Shown here: in pieces, positions 1-8,867 of the stretch
How the letters are laid out: each line of letters begins with the position of its first letter
Numbering within the stretch: the first letter of the stretch is position 1
NCBI GenBank assembly: GCA_964449775.1
Contig: CAYVBQ010000020.1
Coordinates: 7,077 to 71,076 of the forward strand
Length of the DNA stretch: 64,000 nt
Reading direction: 5' to 3'
Source: Fen-1258 sp964449775
GTDB lineage: Bacteria > Bacteroidota > Ignavibacteria > Ignavibacteriales > Melioribacteraceae
The notes under the pieces: model-generated
The model's input: the letters and a program-made list of their open reading frames with translations, nothing else
What the model was told of the DNA's origin: nothing
Database searches by the model: none
Translations under genes and position numbers: made by a program

Positions 1-93
1 CTACGTAGAGAATTTTTGGCTCGTTTCCAATGGATTTGGTTCAACAAACAAAAATTGCATTTGAAAGGGGGTTACTCTAAATTTAGCCCCTAA
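1..93 (+). CDS. Possible 3' end of a gene cut by the window edge
   Basis: Frame 1 is open from the first base to a TAA at 91-93 and would give a 30-residue C-terminus rich in aromatic and basic residues. A second frame is open to a TGA at 62-64, so the frame is not certain. I recognise no family. The G-rich and C-rich runs near 65-90 could form a stem that ends this transcript before the next gene. Confidence 0.3.
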   Translation, partial: LRREFLARFQWIWFNKQKLHLKGGYSKFSP

Positions 94-128
94 AATTTTT
101 ACTATTTCTAAATCGGAGGTTGTTTTCT

Positions 129-2213
129 ATGCCCATGATGGCCCGTATGAGGAGTTTAGCTCCATGGTTTATGCTTACTGTAGGCGGTCTCTTTGTTTTG
201 TTCATGGTCCTATCGGATTCCAAGGTGACGGATTTAATAAGTCAACAAAAACAGAATGTTGGTTCTATTGATGGAGAGGATATTACTTATCAAGAATATT
301 CCACTACAGTTGATAATCTTAAAAAACAGCAAGAACAAGGCGGTCAAACTATTGACGAATCCCAGATGGATTTTTTCAGAGATCAAGTTTGGGATGCACT
401 TGTTGCTCAGAAAATGATGGACAAAAAAATAAAGGAGTTCGGAATTTTAGTGACCGACGAAGAAGTAAGAGATGCTCTGCTTGGTCCTAATCCACCCCAA
501 CAGCTTACACAGCAATTCAAAGACTCAACAGGAAATTTTAACAGACAAGCATATGAAGGTGCGTTAAAAGATCCCCGGAACAAAGAGATTGTGATTACTG
601 TTGAGGAACAAATAAAAAATCAACTCGTCCAGCAAAAATTACAAAGTTATGTCTCTGCTGCAGTGACAGTTAGCGACGCAGAAACGAAAGATCAATACAT
701 AAAGCAAGCAATTAAGATGAAAGCTAATTATGTTATGATCAATGCAAATACAATTCCCGATGCCGATGTTAAAGTTACCGACTCCGATGTTAAAAAATAT
801 TATGATGAACATCCCGAAGAATTTAAACAAGCAGCAGCAAGAAAATTAAAATATCTTCTTTTCCGGAAACAACCATCACAAAGTGATTCTATATCAATCC
901 AAAAGAATCTGGAAGCAATTGTTACAAAACTAAAGGGCGATACAACTTCATTTAAGAGTTATGTGGAAATTTATTCTGAACACCCCTACTCAAAAGACAC
1001 CGTAGCAGTATCGACAATTCCACAGCAAATTCGCGATGCTATAGTTAAAGGAAATAAGGGTGATATTTTTGGACCGACTGCAACATTCGAGGGTTACGTT
1101 GTTTATAAACTGATTGATAAGGTTAAATCTAAGAACGAGCAGGTTAGAGCTTCTCATATTTTGGTTAGAGCAAGCGGTGATGATAAAACTGATCTCAAAA
1201 AGATCAATGACATTTATAACCAGTTAATGAAGGGTGCGGATTTTGCAACGGTTGCAAAAGAAAAATCTGATGATGGAAGTAAAACTCAAGGCGGAGATCT
1301 TGGTTGGTTCGGTCGTGGGCAAATGGTAAAAGAATTTAACGATGCCTCTTTTAACGGAAAAATCGGTGTAATACAAAAACCGATTAAGACTCAATTTGGT
1401 TATCATATTATTAAAGTTTTTGATCGTTCTAATCAAGATCTGGTTGTTGAAAAAATTGTTAACAAAATTCAACCATCTGCAACTACTACAGATAAACTTT
1501 ATCAGGACGCCACTGATTTCTCTTATATAGCTCAAAAAGATGGCTTTGAAAACATAGCAAAAGAAATGAAATACGCTATTGTTGAAACACCGCCATTTGA
1601 TGAGGAAGCACAGAGCATTCCCGGTCTTGGTGTTAATAAGGCGCTGGTAAAATTTGCTTTCGAAAATAGTGTTGGCGAGGTGAGCGATGTTTATAAAGTT
1701 CAAACCGGTCATGTTGTTGCAATGGTTTCTGATATGACTAAACCGGGGTTGAAGAATTTTGATGAGTTAAAAGCTCAAATAAAAAATACTGTTCTGCTAA
1801 AATTTAAATTGGAAAAAGCTGTTTCAATAGCAAAAGATATACGTGCAAAACTTGGAGATAACGGTGATGGTAAGATAGCAGCCACAGTTTGGCAATCTGT
1901 AAGAATTGATTCGACCTCTGAGTTTACTTCATCCGGTAATATACCCGGTATTGGTCGTGATTTTGCCTTCAGCGAAAATTCTCTGAAAGCCGAATTGAAT
2001 AAATGGTCGCAACCTGTTAAGGGTACATCAAATGTTTATCTGATCAATGTACTCTATAGGACTATGTACGATCAATCACAATTTGAGCTCCAGAGGGCGG
2101 AAATTGCAAAGCAACTTTTGCTCACCAAAAAATCCAGTTATTTTAACCAGTGGATTCAAGACCTGAAAAAAGAAGCGGATATTGTTGACAATCGCTATCA
2201 ATTCTATAGATGA
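129..2213 (+). CDS. PpiD/SurA-like peptidylprolyl isomerase, membrane anchored
   Basis: Likely periplasmic foldase that helps exported and outer-membrane proteins fold, with proline isomerase activity. One hydrophobic segment lies near residues 12-30 and would anchor the protein in the inner membrane. A SurA-N-like helical region follows, and a parvulin (PPIC) domain lies near residues 338-437, recognisable by RASHILV, GGDLGWF and QFGYHIIKV. The length of 694 aa is somewhat above a typical PpiD. I chose the ATG at 129 over the in-frame TTG at 120 because the Shine-Dalgarno GGAGG ends at 119. A clear terminator follows the gene, so it is probably transcribed alone or with the gene upstream. 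Family assignment is firm; PpiD versus SurA orthology is inference. Confidence 0.88.
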   Translation: MPMMARMRSLAPWFMLTVGGLFVLFMVLSDSKVTDLISQQKQNVGSIDGEDITYQEYSTTVDNLKKQQEQGGQTIDESQMDFFRDQVWDALVAQKMMDKKIKEFGILVTDEEVRDALLGPNPPQQLTQQFKDSTGNFNRQAYEGALKDPRNKEIVITVEEQIKNQLVQQKLQSYVSAAVTVSDAETKDQYIKQAIKMKANYVMINANTIPDADVKVTDSDVKKYYDEHPEEFKQAAARKLKYLLFRKQPSQSDSISIQKNLEAIVTKLKGDTTSFKSYVEIYSEHPYSKDTVAVSTIPQQIRDAIVKGNKGDIFGPTATFEGYVVYKLIDKVKSKNEQVRASHILVRASGDDKTDLKKINDIYNQLMKGADFATVAKEKSDDGSKTQGGDLGWFGRGQMVKEFNDASFNGKIGVIQKPIKTQFGYHIIKVFDRSNQDLVVEKIVNKIQPSATTTDKLYQDATDFSYIAQKDGFENIAKEMKYAIVETPPFDEEAQSIPGLGVNKALVKFAFENSVGEVSDVYKVQTGHVVAMVSDMTKPGLKNFDELKAQIKNTVLLKFKLEKAVSIAKDIRAKLGDNGDGKIAATVWQSVRIDSTSEFTSSGNIPGIGRDFAFSENSLKAELNKWSQPVKGTSNVYLINVLYRTMYDQSQFELQRAEIAKQLLLTKKSSYFNQWIQDLKKEADIVDNRYQFYR

Positions 2214-2230
2214 TATAATTGATTAATTTT

Positions 2231-2266
2231 GAAAGCCGTCCTGGAAAAACTGGACGGCTTTTTTTT
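2231..2266 (+). terminator. Rho-independent terminator after the PpiD-like gene
   Basis: The arms AAGCCGTCC and GGACGGCTT enclose a short A-rich loop and are followed by a run of eight T. This is a textbook intrinsic terminator 18 bases after the stop codon. Confidence 0.9.
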
Positions 2267-2310
2267 GCACTTTAAATTGGTTATTCATTTTGTCAAATTT
2301 CGTTTGAGAT

Positions 2311-3015
2311 ATGATAAAACTAATTCTACAAATAGTATCATTTTTTTTGGTCTTCACGCTTTCGGTTTATGCGCAAGCTAACGATAAGAAATTCGGCATT
2401 TCATTAAACGTAAACTACACTTCCACATCTCAACTATTTCTTCAACCAAAGGCAATTGATCCCTTTATACGTAATACACACGAAATTCTCGATAAAATTA
2501 CAAGCTATTCATTCGATATCCGTTATCAACTTTCAGAATCTATTTTGATAGGAATTGGATCTGAATTAATCGAAAAAACTTTTGATAATTCGATCAACCT
2601 GGGCGGGATAAGGGCTAAAATGAATGACGGATACAAAATGGTTCCTCTCGAAATCTCTGCATTTTATCTGATCCCTTTTTCAACACAACATTTTAAATTC
2701 TTTTTCGGTGGTGGATTCGGATTATACTTTGGCGAACATATCCGCGATTTGGGCGATGTTGCAATTTCAAATGAAATCAAAAAAATAGGTTATGGAATTC
2801 ACGTGGCAATTGGACTGGACTATGTTATATATGATTTTATTTCTGTCCGCGGACAGATGCGTTTCCGGGACCCTGAATTCGAGATGACAAGCAAATACTC
2901 CAGTGAGACTGTAAATTATAATAATGAATCATACACCTTACCATCTCAAACTTTCAGTTCTAAAGTGAACATAGACGGAATAACTTTTACACTTGGAGTA
3001 GTTCTCAACTTCTAA
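2311..3015 (+). CDS. Outer-membrane beta-barrel protein, unknown function
   Basis: A 234-aa protein with a signal peptide: a hydrophobic stretch ends in VYAQA near residue 23. The mature part has alternating polar and aromatic strands, glycine-rich turns such as FFFGGGFGLYFG, and a C-terminus ending in an aromatic residue (VVLNF), as expected for an outer-membrane barrel. It resembles the general Bacteroidota porin-like barrel class, but I recognise no specific family. It sits alone between a terminator and aroK. The cargo or role cannot be told from the sequence. Confidence 0.7.
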   Translation: MIKLILQIVSFFLVFTLSVYAQANDKKFGISLNVNYTSTSQLFLQPKAIDPFIRNTHEILDKITSYSFDIRYQLSESILIGIGSELIEKTFDNSINLGGIRAKMNDGYKMVPLEISAFYLIPFSTQHFKFFFGGGFGLYFGEHIRDLGDVAISNEIKKIGYGIHVAIGLDYVIYDFISVRGQMRFRDPEFEMTSKYSSETVNYNNESYTLPSQTFSSKVNIDGITFTLGVVLNF

Positions 3016-3179
3016 CCGTCATCCCAAACCGGGATCACCGCCGGTTCGAACATTCCGTCATTTATATAGTTCCTATTAAGAGACTTCCAAATCAATTCTC
3101 ATCATTCCGTAACATTATTCTAAAACTTCCTTTTCATTTAATTATATTGAGTTCCAGATTCCATTGATGTTAATTATTG

Positions 3180-3731
3180 ATGAAAGAAATAAGAATTTAT
3201 TTAACTGGATTTATGACCAGCGGGAAAAGCACTATTGGACCAATATTAGCGAACGTACTTGGGATTGATTTTTTTGATCTCGATAAAGTGATCGAGAATG
3301 AAGAGAAACAAACGATCGTCGAGATTTTTGAAAAGAAAGGTGAAGCGTATTTCCGGAAAATTGAACTTCAGAAATTAGAGCAGCTTTGTGAGTTGAAAAG
3401 TGTTGTAATTTCTCTTGGCGGAGGAACCCTAACGGACAAAGCAAATTACGATCTGTTAAAATCAACCGGGAAAATTATTTATCTTAAAGTATCACCAAAT
3501 AATCTTTATAAGAGATTGAAGAATAAAATTGATCGTCCTTTGATTCGGGATTTAGTTCTCGGAGAGAAAAGCGAGGAAGATTTTTTAGAAAGAATAAAAG
3601 AACTGCTTGAAAAAAGGCGCATGTATTATGAAAAAGCAGATCTTATTATTGAAACAGATTTACAACCACTTGGAAAAACTGTAGATAAAATTGCAAAAAG
3701 GATTTCGGTGTTGTTCAATGAAAAAAATTGA
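3180..3731 (+). CDS. aroK: Shikimate kinase
   Basis: Phosphorylates shikimate at the 3-hydroxyl with ATP in the chorismate pathway; cytoplasmic. The P-loop GFMTSGKST lies at residues 10-18, a DLD motif near 33-35 binds Mg and shikimate, the GGGT motif lies near residue 81, and the LID region contains RPL. The length of 183 aa is normal. The ATG at 3180 is preferred to the overlapping TTG at 3177. The stop overlaps the start of aroB by 14 bases, so the two are almost certainly co-transcribed and translationally coupled, matching their adjacent steps in aromatic amino acid synthesis. Confidence 0.95.
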   Translation: MKEIRIYLTGFMTSGKSTIGPILANVLGIDFFDLDKVIENEEKQTIVEIFEKKGEAYFRKIELQKLEQLCELKSVVISLGGGTLTDKANYDLLKSTGKIIYLKVSPNNLYKRLKNKIDRPLIRDLVLGEKSEEDFLERIKELLEKRRMYYEKADLIIETDLQPLGKTVDKIAKRISVLFNEKN

Positions 3732-4809
3732 AATAAAAATACCCGGTAAAGAATATCCAGTATACATAGGAGTTAATACCTTTGATTCTCTGGATAAGCT
3801 GATTCGCTCAAAAAAAATATTCAGAAATTTATTTTTAGTTGTTGACCGCAACGTTATGAATTTACACCGGGAGGATGTAAATCGGTTTACATCAAATTTT
3901 TCTGGCAAAGTTTTTATACACGAGCATGACGCAAGCGAAACGGCTAAAAATTTTATTTCTCTCTCAAAAATTTTTGATGATCTAATTGTTAAGGAATTCG
4001 CTAGAGATACGCTGGTAATTGCAATTGGCGGAGGTATAACCGGAGACATCGCCGGATTCGCTGCTGCAACATACATGCGTGGCGTTAAATTCGTTCAGGT
4101 GGCTACTACACTTCTTTCAGCCGTTGATAGTTCCGTTGGCGGAAAAACCGGAATTAATTTCCATGATACTAAAAATATTATCGGAGCCATTTACCAGCCT
4201 GAATTCGTCTTAATTGATACCGAGTTTTTAAAAACACTTCCGGAAGAAGAAATCATCTGCGGTATAGGTGAAGTTATTAAGTATGCCTTTCTTATAGATC
4301 AAAAATATTTTACCACACTTAGAAATAATTTTTCTAAGCTTCTTAAACTTGATTCCTCATTTACATCAAAGATTATCGAATCATGCATCAGTTTCAAAGG
4401 AGATGTTGTTGCCAATGATGAAAAAGAGGATGGTCTGAGAAAAATATTGAATCTCGGTCATACTTTTGCACATGCAATCGAAATTGAACAAAATCATACA
4501 ATTAAGCATGGGCAGGCTGTTATTGTTGGATTAGTATGCGCTCTTGATCTTTCTCGGCGCATCGGCTTGCTGGATGAAAAGCTTTTTAGCGAGTACATTA
4601 AACTTCCCCTTTTACTCAAAGACAAAATTATTCTTAAGGCATTTGATTCTGCACGAATTTATGAAATTATGAAACGGGATAAAAAAGGACGAGATCACAA
4701 AATAAAATTTGTCCTTCTGCAAGATATCGGGAATGTGTTAGTTGATTTTGAAGTTGATGGGGATGAGGTTAAGCAATCAATCCAACAAGGAATGAATTAT
4801 TTTATTTAA
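3718..4809 (+). CDS. aroB: 3-Dehydroquinate synthase
   Basis: NAD- and metal-dependent cyclisation of DAHP to 3-dehydroquinate, second step of the shikimate pathway. Visible marks are IGGGITGDIAGFAAATYMRG for NAD binding, the SSVGGKTGIN motif, and metal-ligand histidines in LGHTFAHAIE and IKHGQA. The length from the ATG at 3718 is 363 aa, as usual. The longer open frame from 3691 lies inside aroK and is not needed. The start lies within the 3' end of aroK, which supports an aroK-aroB operon. Confidence 0.95.
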   Translation: MKKIEIKIPGKEYPVYIGVNTFDSLDKLIRSKKIFRNLFLVVDRNVMNLHREDVNRFTSNFSGKVFIHEHDASETAKNFISLSKIFDDLIVKEFARDTLVIAIGGGITGDIAGFAAATYMRGVKFVQVATTLLSAVDSSVGGKTGINFHDTKNIIGAIYQPEFVLIDTEFLKTLPEEEIICGIGEVIKYAFLIDQKYFTTLRNNFSKLLKLDSSFTSKIIESCISFKGDVVANDEKEDGLRKILNLGHTFAHAIEIEQNHTIKHGQAVIVGLVCALDLSRRIGLLDEKLFSEYIKLPLLLKDKIILKAFDSARIYEIMKRDKKGRDHKIKFVLLQDIGNVLVDFEVDGDEVKQSIQQGMNYFI

Positions 4810-4842
4810 TAGTAGAGACCTCTGAAAAATTATCTGTGAAAG

Positions 4843-4923
4843 GTCATTGCGAGCGAAGCGAAGCAATCTCTTGAATTCAGGCTGTTTGTAAAAGATTGCT
4901 TCGCTTCGCTCCTCGCAATGACA
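4843..4923. repeat. Palindromic intergenic repeat, GCGAGCGAAGCGAAGCAATC family
   Basis: The left arm GTCATTGCGAGCGAAGCGAA and its inverted right arm ending CTCGCAATGAC enclose about 25 unrelated bases. Related copies occur at 22855, 25602 and 35089. Transcribed, it would form a long hairpin, which could end or stabilise aroB mRNA. No transposase is present. Confidence 0.85.
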
Positions 4924-4971
4924 GAAAAACCTTTTTAGAGTGGACTCATAGTTATCATTCGGAAACTTCAA

Positions 4972-6684
4972 ATGAAGGTAAAATCATTTCTGCTTATTTA
5001 TCTAATGCTAATTTCTACTGCGCAAATATTTTCTCAAACGGAGAGAGAAACTCGCGCGGTCTGGATTGCAACAAATTTCAGATTGGACTGGCCGCCGCAA
5101 ACTTTCGATCAGGAAAAGCAAAAACAAGCACTCATTGAAATTTTAGACAACATCAAATCAAAAAACCTGAATACTGTTTACTTTCAAGTTAGGAGTAATG
5201 GTACAGTCTTATTTAAATCTTCCTTTGATCCATTCTCACCCTACATTACAGGCGAAGTTGACGGCATTGCTTCATATGATCCTCTTCAATTTGCGGTTGA
5301 ACAAGCACATAAACGAGGATTAGAAATTCATGCGTGGGTAAATGTTGTCCGCTGTTTCAACGGAGCAGAATCAAAAGTATTAAATAACCCAAACCATATT
5401 TCTAAAAGAAAGCCGGAATGGGTGATGGAAGATATTCGAGGCGGACAAAAAAGTTTATGGTTAGATACGGGTCTTCCCGAAGTACGTGAATATATTTCCG
5501 ATATGATTACCGAGATAGTTGAGACTTACGATGTTGACGGTGTTCATCTGGATTATATTCGCTATCCGGGTAAAAATTTCGAAGATGAATTTTCATATAC
5601 TGTTCACGGTGCAGGTCTATCGCGTGATGAATTCCGCAGAAATAATATTACCGCGCTTGTTGAGCTAATCAACAAAAAAATCAAAGCGATAAAACATTAT
5701 ATAAAACTCGGAGCCGCTCCCATAGGTATCTACAAAAATATTAAAAGTACAAATGGCTGGGAAGGATACAATGAAGTTTATCAAGACGCCCGTGAATGGC
5801 TGCGGCGCGGAATTGTTGATTACGTTGTACCACAAATATATTGGGGTTTTAATGATAATCCCCCCTTTGGTGCTGTGGCTAAAGACTGGGTTGATAATTC
5901 TTTTGGAAGGAGTGTCGTATTAGGTATTGGTGCTTACAAACCGAGTGTTAAACCGGATATGGATCAGATGATTCAGTATGGGCGGGCAATCAATGCAGAT
6001 GGTGTATCATTCTTTCGCTATGAGAGCATAAAAGATGAAGATTTTAATTCTTTCCAATATAAAACCTATCCGGCGGCAATGTCCTGGCTGGATGGAATAT
6101 ATCCGGCTTCTCCCGTGAATCTCAACTTCAGAAAGAATAAATCGAACCAAAATTATTTTACTCTAAGTTGGGATTCGCAAAAAATGAAATCGCTAACTGA
6201 CAGTATCCGATATTTTGCGTTATATAATCTTCCTAATTCTAACTCCGAATTACTCGCTGATTATCTGTTCGATGTCATTTCTTCAGATAGATCTTCCGTT
6301 ACGCTGGCAATAGATAAACCAAAGCGTGTTAATTATTATTTCACGTTGAAGTCGGTCAGCAAATTGTGGAATGAAAGTATCGAATCGTCGAATGTAATCG
6401 AAATTAAATTCCCACAATTAAGCATGCTTACCCAAACTGATGATATGTTGATCAAACCTGTTCTGATAAAAGAGGTTAATCACAAATCAACAGTTCTCCT
6501 CTACTCGATGGAGAAAGAGAAGATTGAAATTACCGGAATGAATGGGAAAGTGACTAAAATCCTTTTAACATGGAATGTGTTGCCCGGGAAAAATATTTTA
6601 TCGCTTGGAAAAGAGCTATCGGGCTATAAGTCGGTAGTAATTTCTTTTAAATCATCGCGTAAAGAAGTTGAATTGAAGTTGTGA
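4972..6684 (+). CDS. Exported GHL10-family (YngK-like) glycoside hydrolase
   Basis: A signal peptide ends near IFSQ (residues 16-20). The next ~380 residues match the GHL10/DUF187 family of glycoside-hydrolase-like TIM barrels: it opens with RAVWIATN, and has an LDTG segment, VDGVHLDYIRYPG, and VVPQIYWGF with the expected acidic and aromatic active-site residues. The C-terminal ~170 residues look like a fibronectin-type beta sandwich plus a tail. The natural substrate is not known from sequence; relatives are thought to act on cell-wall glycans. The gene starts about 50 bases after a palindromic repeat and has no strong Shine-Dalgarno. Confidence 0.82.
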   Translation: MKVKSFLLIYLMLISTAQIFSQTERETRAVWIATNFRLDWPPQTFDQEKQKQALIEILDNIKSKNLNTVYFQVRSNGTVLFKSSFDPFSPYITGEVDGIASYDPLQFAVEQAHKRGLEIHAWVNVVRCFNGAESKVLNNPNHISKRKPEWVMEDIRGGQKSLWLDTGLPEVREYISDMITEIVETYDVDGVHLDYIRYPGKNFEDEFSYTVHGAGLSRDEFRRNNITALVELINKKIKAIKHYIKLGAAPIGIYKNIKSTNGWEGYNEVYQDAREWLRRGIVDYVVPQIYWGFNDNPPFGAVAKDWVDNSFGRSVVLGIGAYKPSVKPDMDQMIQYGRAINADGVSFFRYESIKDEDFNSFQYKTYPAAMSWLDGIYPASPVNLNFRKNKSNQNYFTLSWDSQKMKSLTDSIRYFALYNLPNSNSELLADYLFDVISSDRSSVTLAIDKPKRVNYYFTLKSVSKLWNESIESSNVIEIKFPQLSMLTQTDDMLIKPVLIKEVNHKSTVLLYSMEKEKIEITGMNGKVTKILLTWNVLPGKNILSLGKELSGYKSVVISFKSSRKEVELKL

Positions 6685-6783
6685 GGTTGAGAAACTTTTC
6701 CATTTAATTGTATGTAGAAGATCAAGAACAAAGCATACTACTCGACCGGTGAGATTTTAAAAACAAATTATAGATAAACAATC

Positions 6784-7350
6784 ATGTCTAAAGTCAAAGT
6801 ACAAAGATCAAAAAAGCAATCACGGAAAAATCTATGGATGCAGATTACTGTTGTTGTCGTCCTAATCTCTTTCATTGTATTTTTTGTTTTATCAAATGTT
6901 TTCAAATCCAATGAAACAACAAACAAAGATTTAGAAAATGCTATGAACAGTAAATCTGCTTATTCATTCGTTAAGGAAGGCGAGTTATCATTTACAGATT
7001 CAAAAGGTCAATTCTCACAAAGAATAGATATAGAAATTGCAGATGATGACGAACAGAGAACAACGGGCTTGATGTTTCGCGACAAAATGGATGAGGATCA
7101 AGGAATGCTTTTTATCTTTGATTCTGAAGTGCCGCAGGCATTTTGGATGCACAATACAATTCTTCCTTTAGATATTATCTACGTGAATTCGAAGATGGAA
7201 ATTGTGACGATTGCAAAAAATGCTAAGCCTTATGATGATAAATCTCTCCCATCAACAAAGCCCGCGCAATATGTTGTTGAAGTGAATGCGGGTTACTGTG
7301 ATAAGTTTGGAATAAATAAAGGGGATAAGATTGTGTGGAGAAGAAACTGA
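6784..7350 (+). CDS. DUF192 family protein with N-terminal membrane anchor
   Basis: A 188-aa protein with a basic N-terminus, one transmembrane segment near residues 18-38, a short linker and a DUF192 domain in the second half. The family marks TTGLMFRDKMDEDQGMLFIF, FWMHNTILPLDIIYV and the terminal GDKIVW are all present. DUF192 proteins are small extracytoplasmic beta-rich proteins with no settled function. A monocistronic gene is likely, since repeats flank it on the downstream side. Confidence 0.85.
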   Translation: MSKVKVQRSKKQSRKNLWMQITVVVVLISFIVFFVLSNVFKSNETTNKDLENAMNSKSAYSFVKEGELSFTDSKGQFSQRIDIEIADDDEQRTTGLMFRDKMDEDQGMLFIFDSEVPQAFWMHNTILPLDIIYVNSKMEIVTIAKNAKPYDDKSLPSTKPAQYVVEVNAGYCDKFGINKGDKIVWRRN

Positions 7351-7434
7351 TGCTTGATACTGGATTCTTGATTCTTGATTCTTGATTCTGGTCATTTGTA
7401 TCAAGTATCCAGCATCTGGTATCCAGTAGCCAGA
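7351..7434. repeat. Intergenic repeat of TTGATTCT and TATCCAG words
   Basis: The stretch consists of tandem TTGATTCT words followed by the inverse-sense words TATCCAG and CCAGCATC, so it can fold back on itself. The same word family fills 63423-63537 and appears near 16835 and 63935. Confidence 0.7.
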
Positions 7435-7435
7435 A

Positions 7436-8836
7436 TCATTTCATCAACACAAACTTTTTTGTTTCACTGAATGGACCAGCACTCAATCTATAGAAATAAA
7501 CTCCGGTAGAGAGTGTAGAATTTTGAGTGTAGAATGTAGAATGATATATCCCGGGATTTTGGAATTTATCAACAAGAGTTGCAACTTCTCTTCCTAACAT
7601 ATCATAGACTTTCAATGTAACATTACCGCTAACCGGTAACTGATAGCTGATAACTGTACTGGGGTTAAACGGGTTGGGGTAGTTTTGGGAAAGAGAAAAT
7701 AAATTAATTATTGCTTTATCATCTTCCACTGATCCCATAATTGGTCTAAAGATAGCTTTTGCCATCCAAATATCAATTTTGTTATTAGAGCAATGTTCCC
7801 ATATTATGGAGATAAAAGTAGTGTCGTTATTTGACAAATATGCTAAATGAGGGGAATAATCATCTCCTTCAGCGGTGGAAATATTTATTAAGGAATCGTT
7901 GTAATATAAAGCCTTAATCATTATTTCTTTATCGTTATAAAGAGAATCGTCATCGAACGCAACGAAGAATGGGGTTTCCTGTATTGAATTTGATGTCGTA
8001 ATAGGGTAATTAAAATAAACGGGATTTTTATAATTACAATAATTGCTGCCGATTATTTCAAAAGAGAATCCCGGATTGTTTGTAAGAAATATTTTCCAGT
8101 GATCGTTTATAAAGGATTGATATACAATCCCCCCACCTTCAAGACCGGATTGCGGATTAGAATTGACGCCGCCATCTGAGATTTTGACGATGCGCCAGGT
8201 TTTTATAGGGTAATAATCCTGATGAGCCATGTAGATATTTTTCCCGGTGCTATCATTCTTTTCATATAGAATTTCACCGGTAATATCGGGATTTGAACAG
8301 TAATTACTATCTATCACAATTGGATTATTTGTAGCCGGATTCATTTCTTTCAAAAATAATTTACCATTATTAATCCACGCTATGCTCGATTGGCTCATTG
8401 ATATTTGTGGATCATTCGATAAAGAATCAATAAGAACTATTGCTTCGTTAAAACTATTTGTACTAAGCTCTCTTATATTAATCTGCCAGAATTTTTCGGT
8501 GTGACTTTGCCAAGCTATTCTTATGGATTTAGTATAATCGCTAAATTCAATTTGGGGGTTTGTCTTAACAGTATAATCTGAAGCAACCACAATATTCTCT
8601 CCAACTACCGGCGATAGTTTTTTTAGGTAGACAGTATAGATTGAGTCTTTTATGTTAATCCAGGAGATGTAAGTGTTGCTCGGCAAATAACCCGATGATG
8701 ATGCTATGTCTATATCTGTATTGTTACCGGGTGAGTCAATTAATAAGCTTTTTTGGAAGTTTTGTCCGTAATACAATTGACTTAAGCAAAAGAAAAATAT
8801 CACGATAATTAAAATCGCATTTTCCTTTTTATTCAT
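7436..8836 (-). CDS. Secreted protein with T9SS type A sorting domain
   Basis: A 466-aa exported protein with a signal peptide ending near YYGQ (residue 24). The body has repeated short beta segments with INxGK and IAWQ-like strands that suggest a beta-propeller, though I see no catalytic motif. The last ~85 residues are the type IX secretion sorting domain: SQNYPNPFNPSTVISY, then LKVYDMLGREVATLVD and a terminal KKFVLMK. It should therefore cross the outer membrane and be anchored or released outside. It lies next to another T9SS cargo gene. Simple repeat words occur inside the sorting-domain coding sequence (see findings). Confidence 0.85.
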   Translation of the reverse strand: MNKKENAILIIVIFFFCLSQLYYGQNFQKSLLIDSPGNNTDIDIASSSGYLPSNTYISWINIKDSIYTVYLKKLSPVVGENIVVASDYTVKTNPQIEFSDYTKSIRIAWQSHTEKFWQINIRELSTNSFNEAIVLIDSLSNDPQISMSQSSIAWINNGKLFLKEMNPATNNPIVIDSNYCSNPDITGEILYEKNDSTGKNIYMAHQDYYPIKTWRIVKISDGGVNSNPQSGLEGGGIVYQSFINDHWKIFLTNNPGFSFEIIGSNYCNYKNPVYFNYPITTSNSIQETPFFVAFDDDSLYNDKEIMIKALYYNDSLINISTAEGDDYSPHLAYLSNNDTTFISIIWEHCSNNKIDIWMAKAIFRPIMGSVEDDKAIINLFSLSQNYPNPFNPSTVISYQLPVSGNVTLKVYDMLGREVATLVDKFQNPGIYHSTFYTQNSTLSTGVYFYRLSAGPFSETKKFVLMK

Positions 8837-8867
8837 AATTAAGCCTCCGATGCAGTTTCGAAAATCG

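Noticed and set aside
3691..3717. Upstream extension of aroB
   Set aside because: The extra codons overlap aroK and have no similarity to AroB N-termini.
4777..4971. Small minus-strand frame across the palindrome
   Set aside because: It is the translation of the GCGAAGC palindrome, a common false gene in repeat DNA.
4810..4971. Promoter or riboswitch upstream of the GHL10 gene
   Set aside because: Apart from the palindromic repeat I see no recognised promoter or conserved RNA motif.
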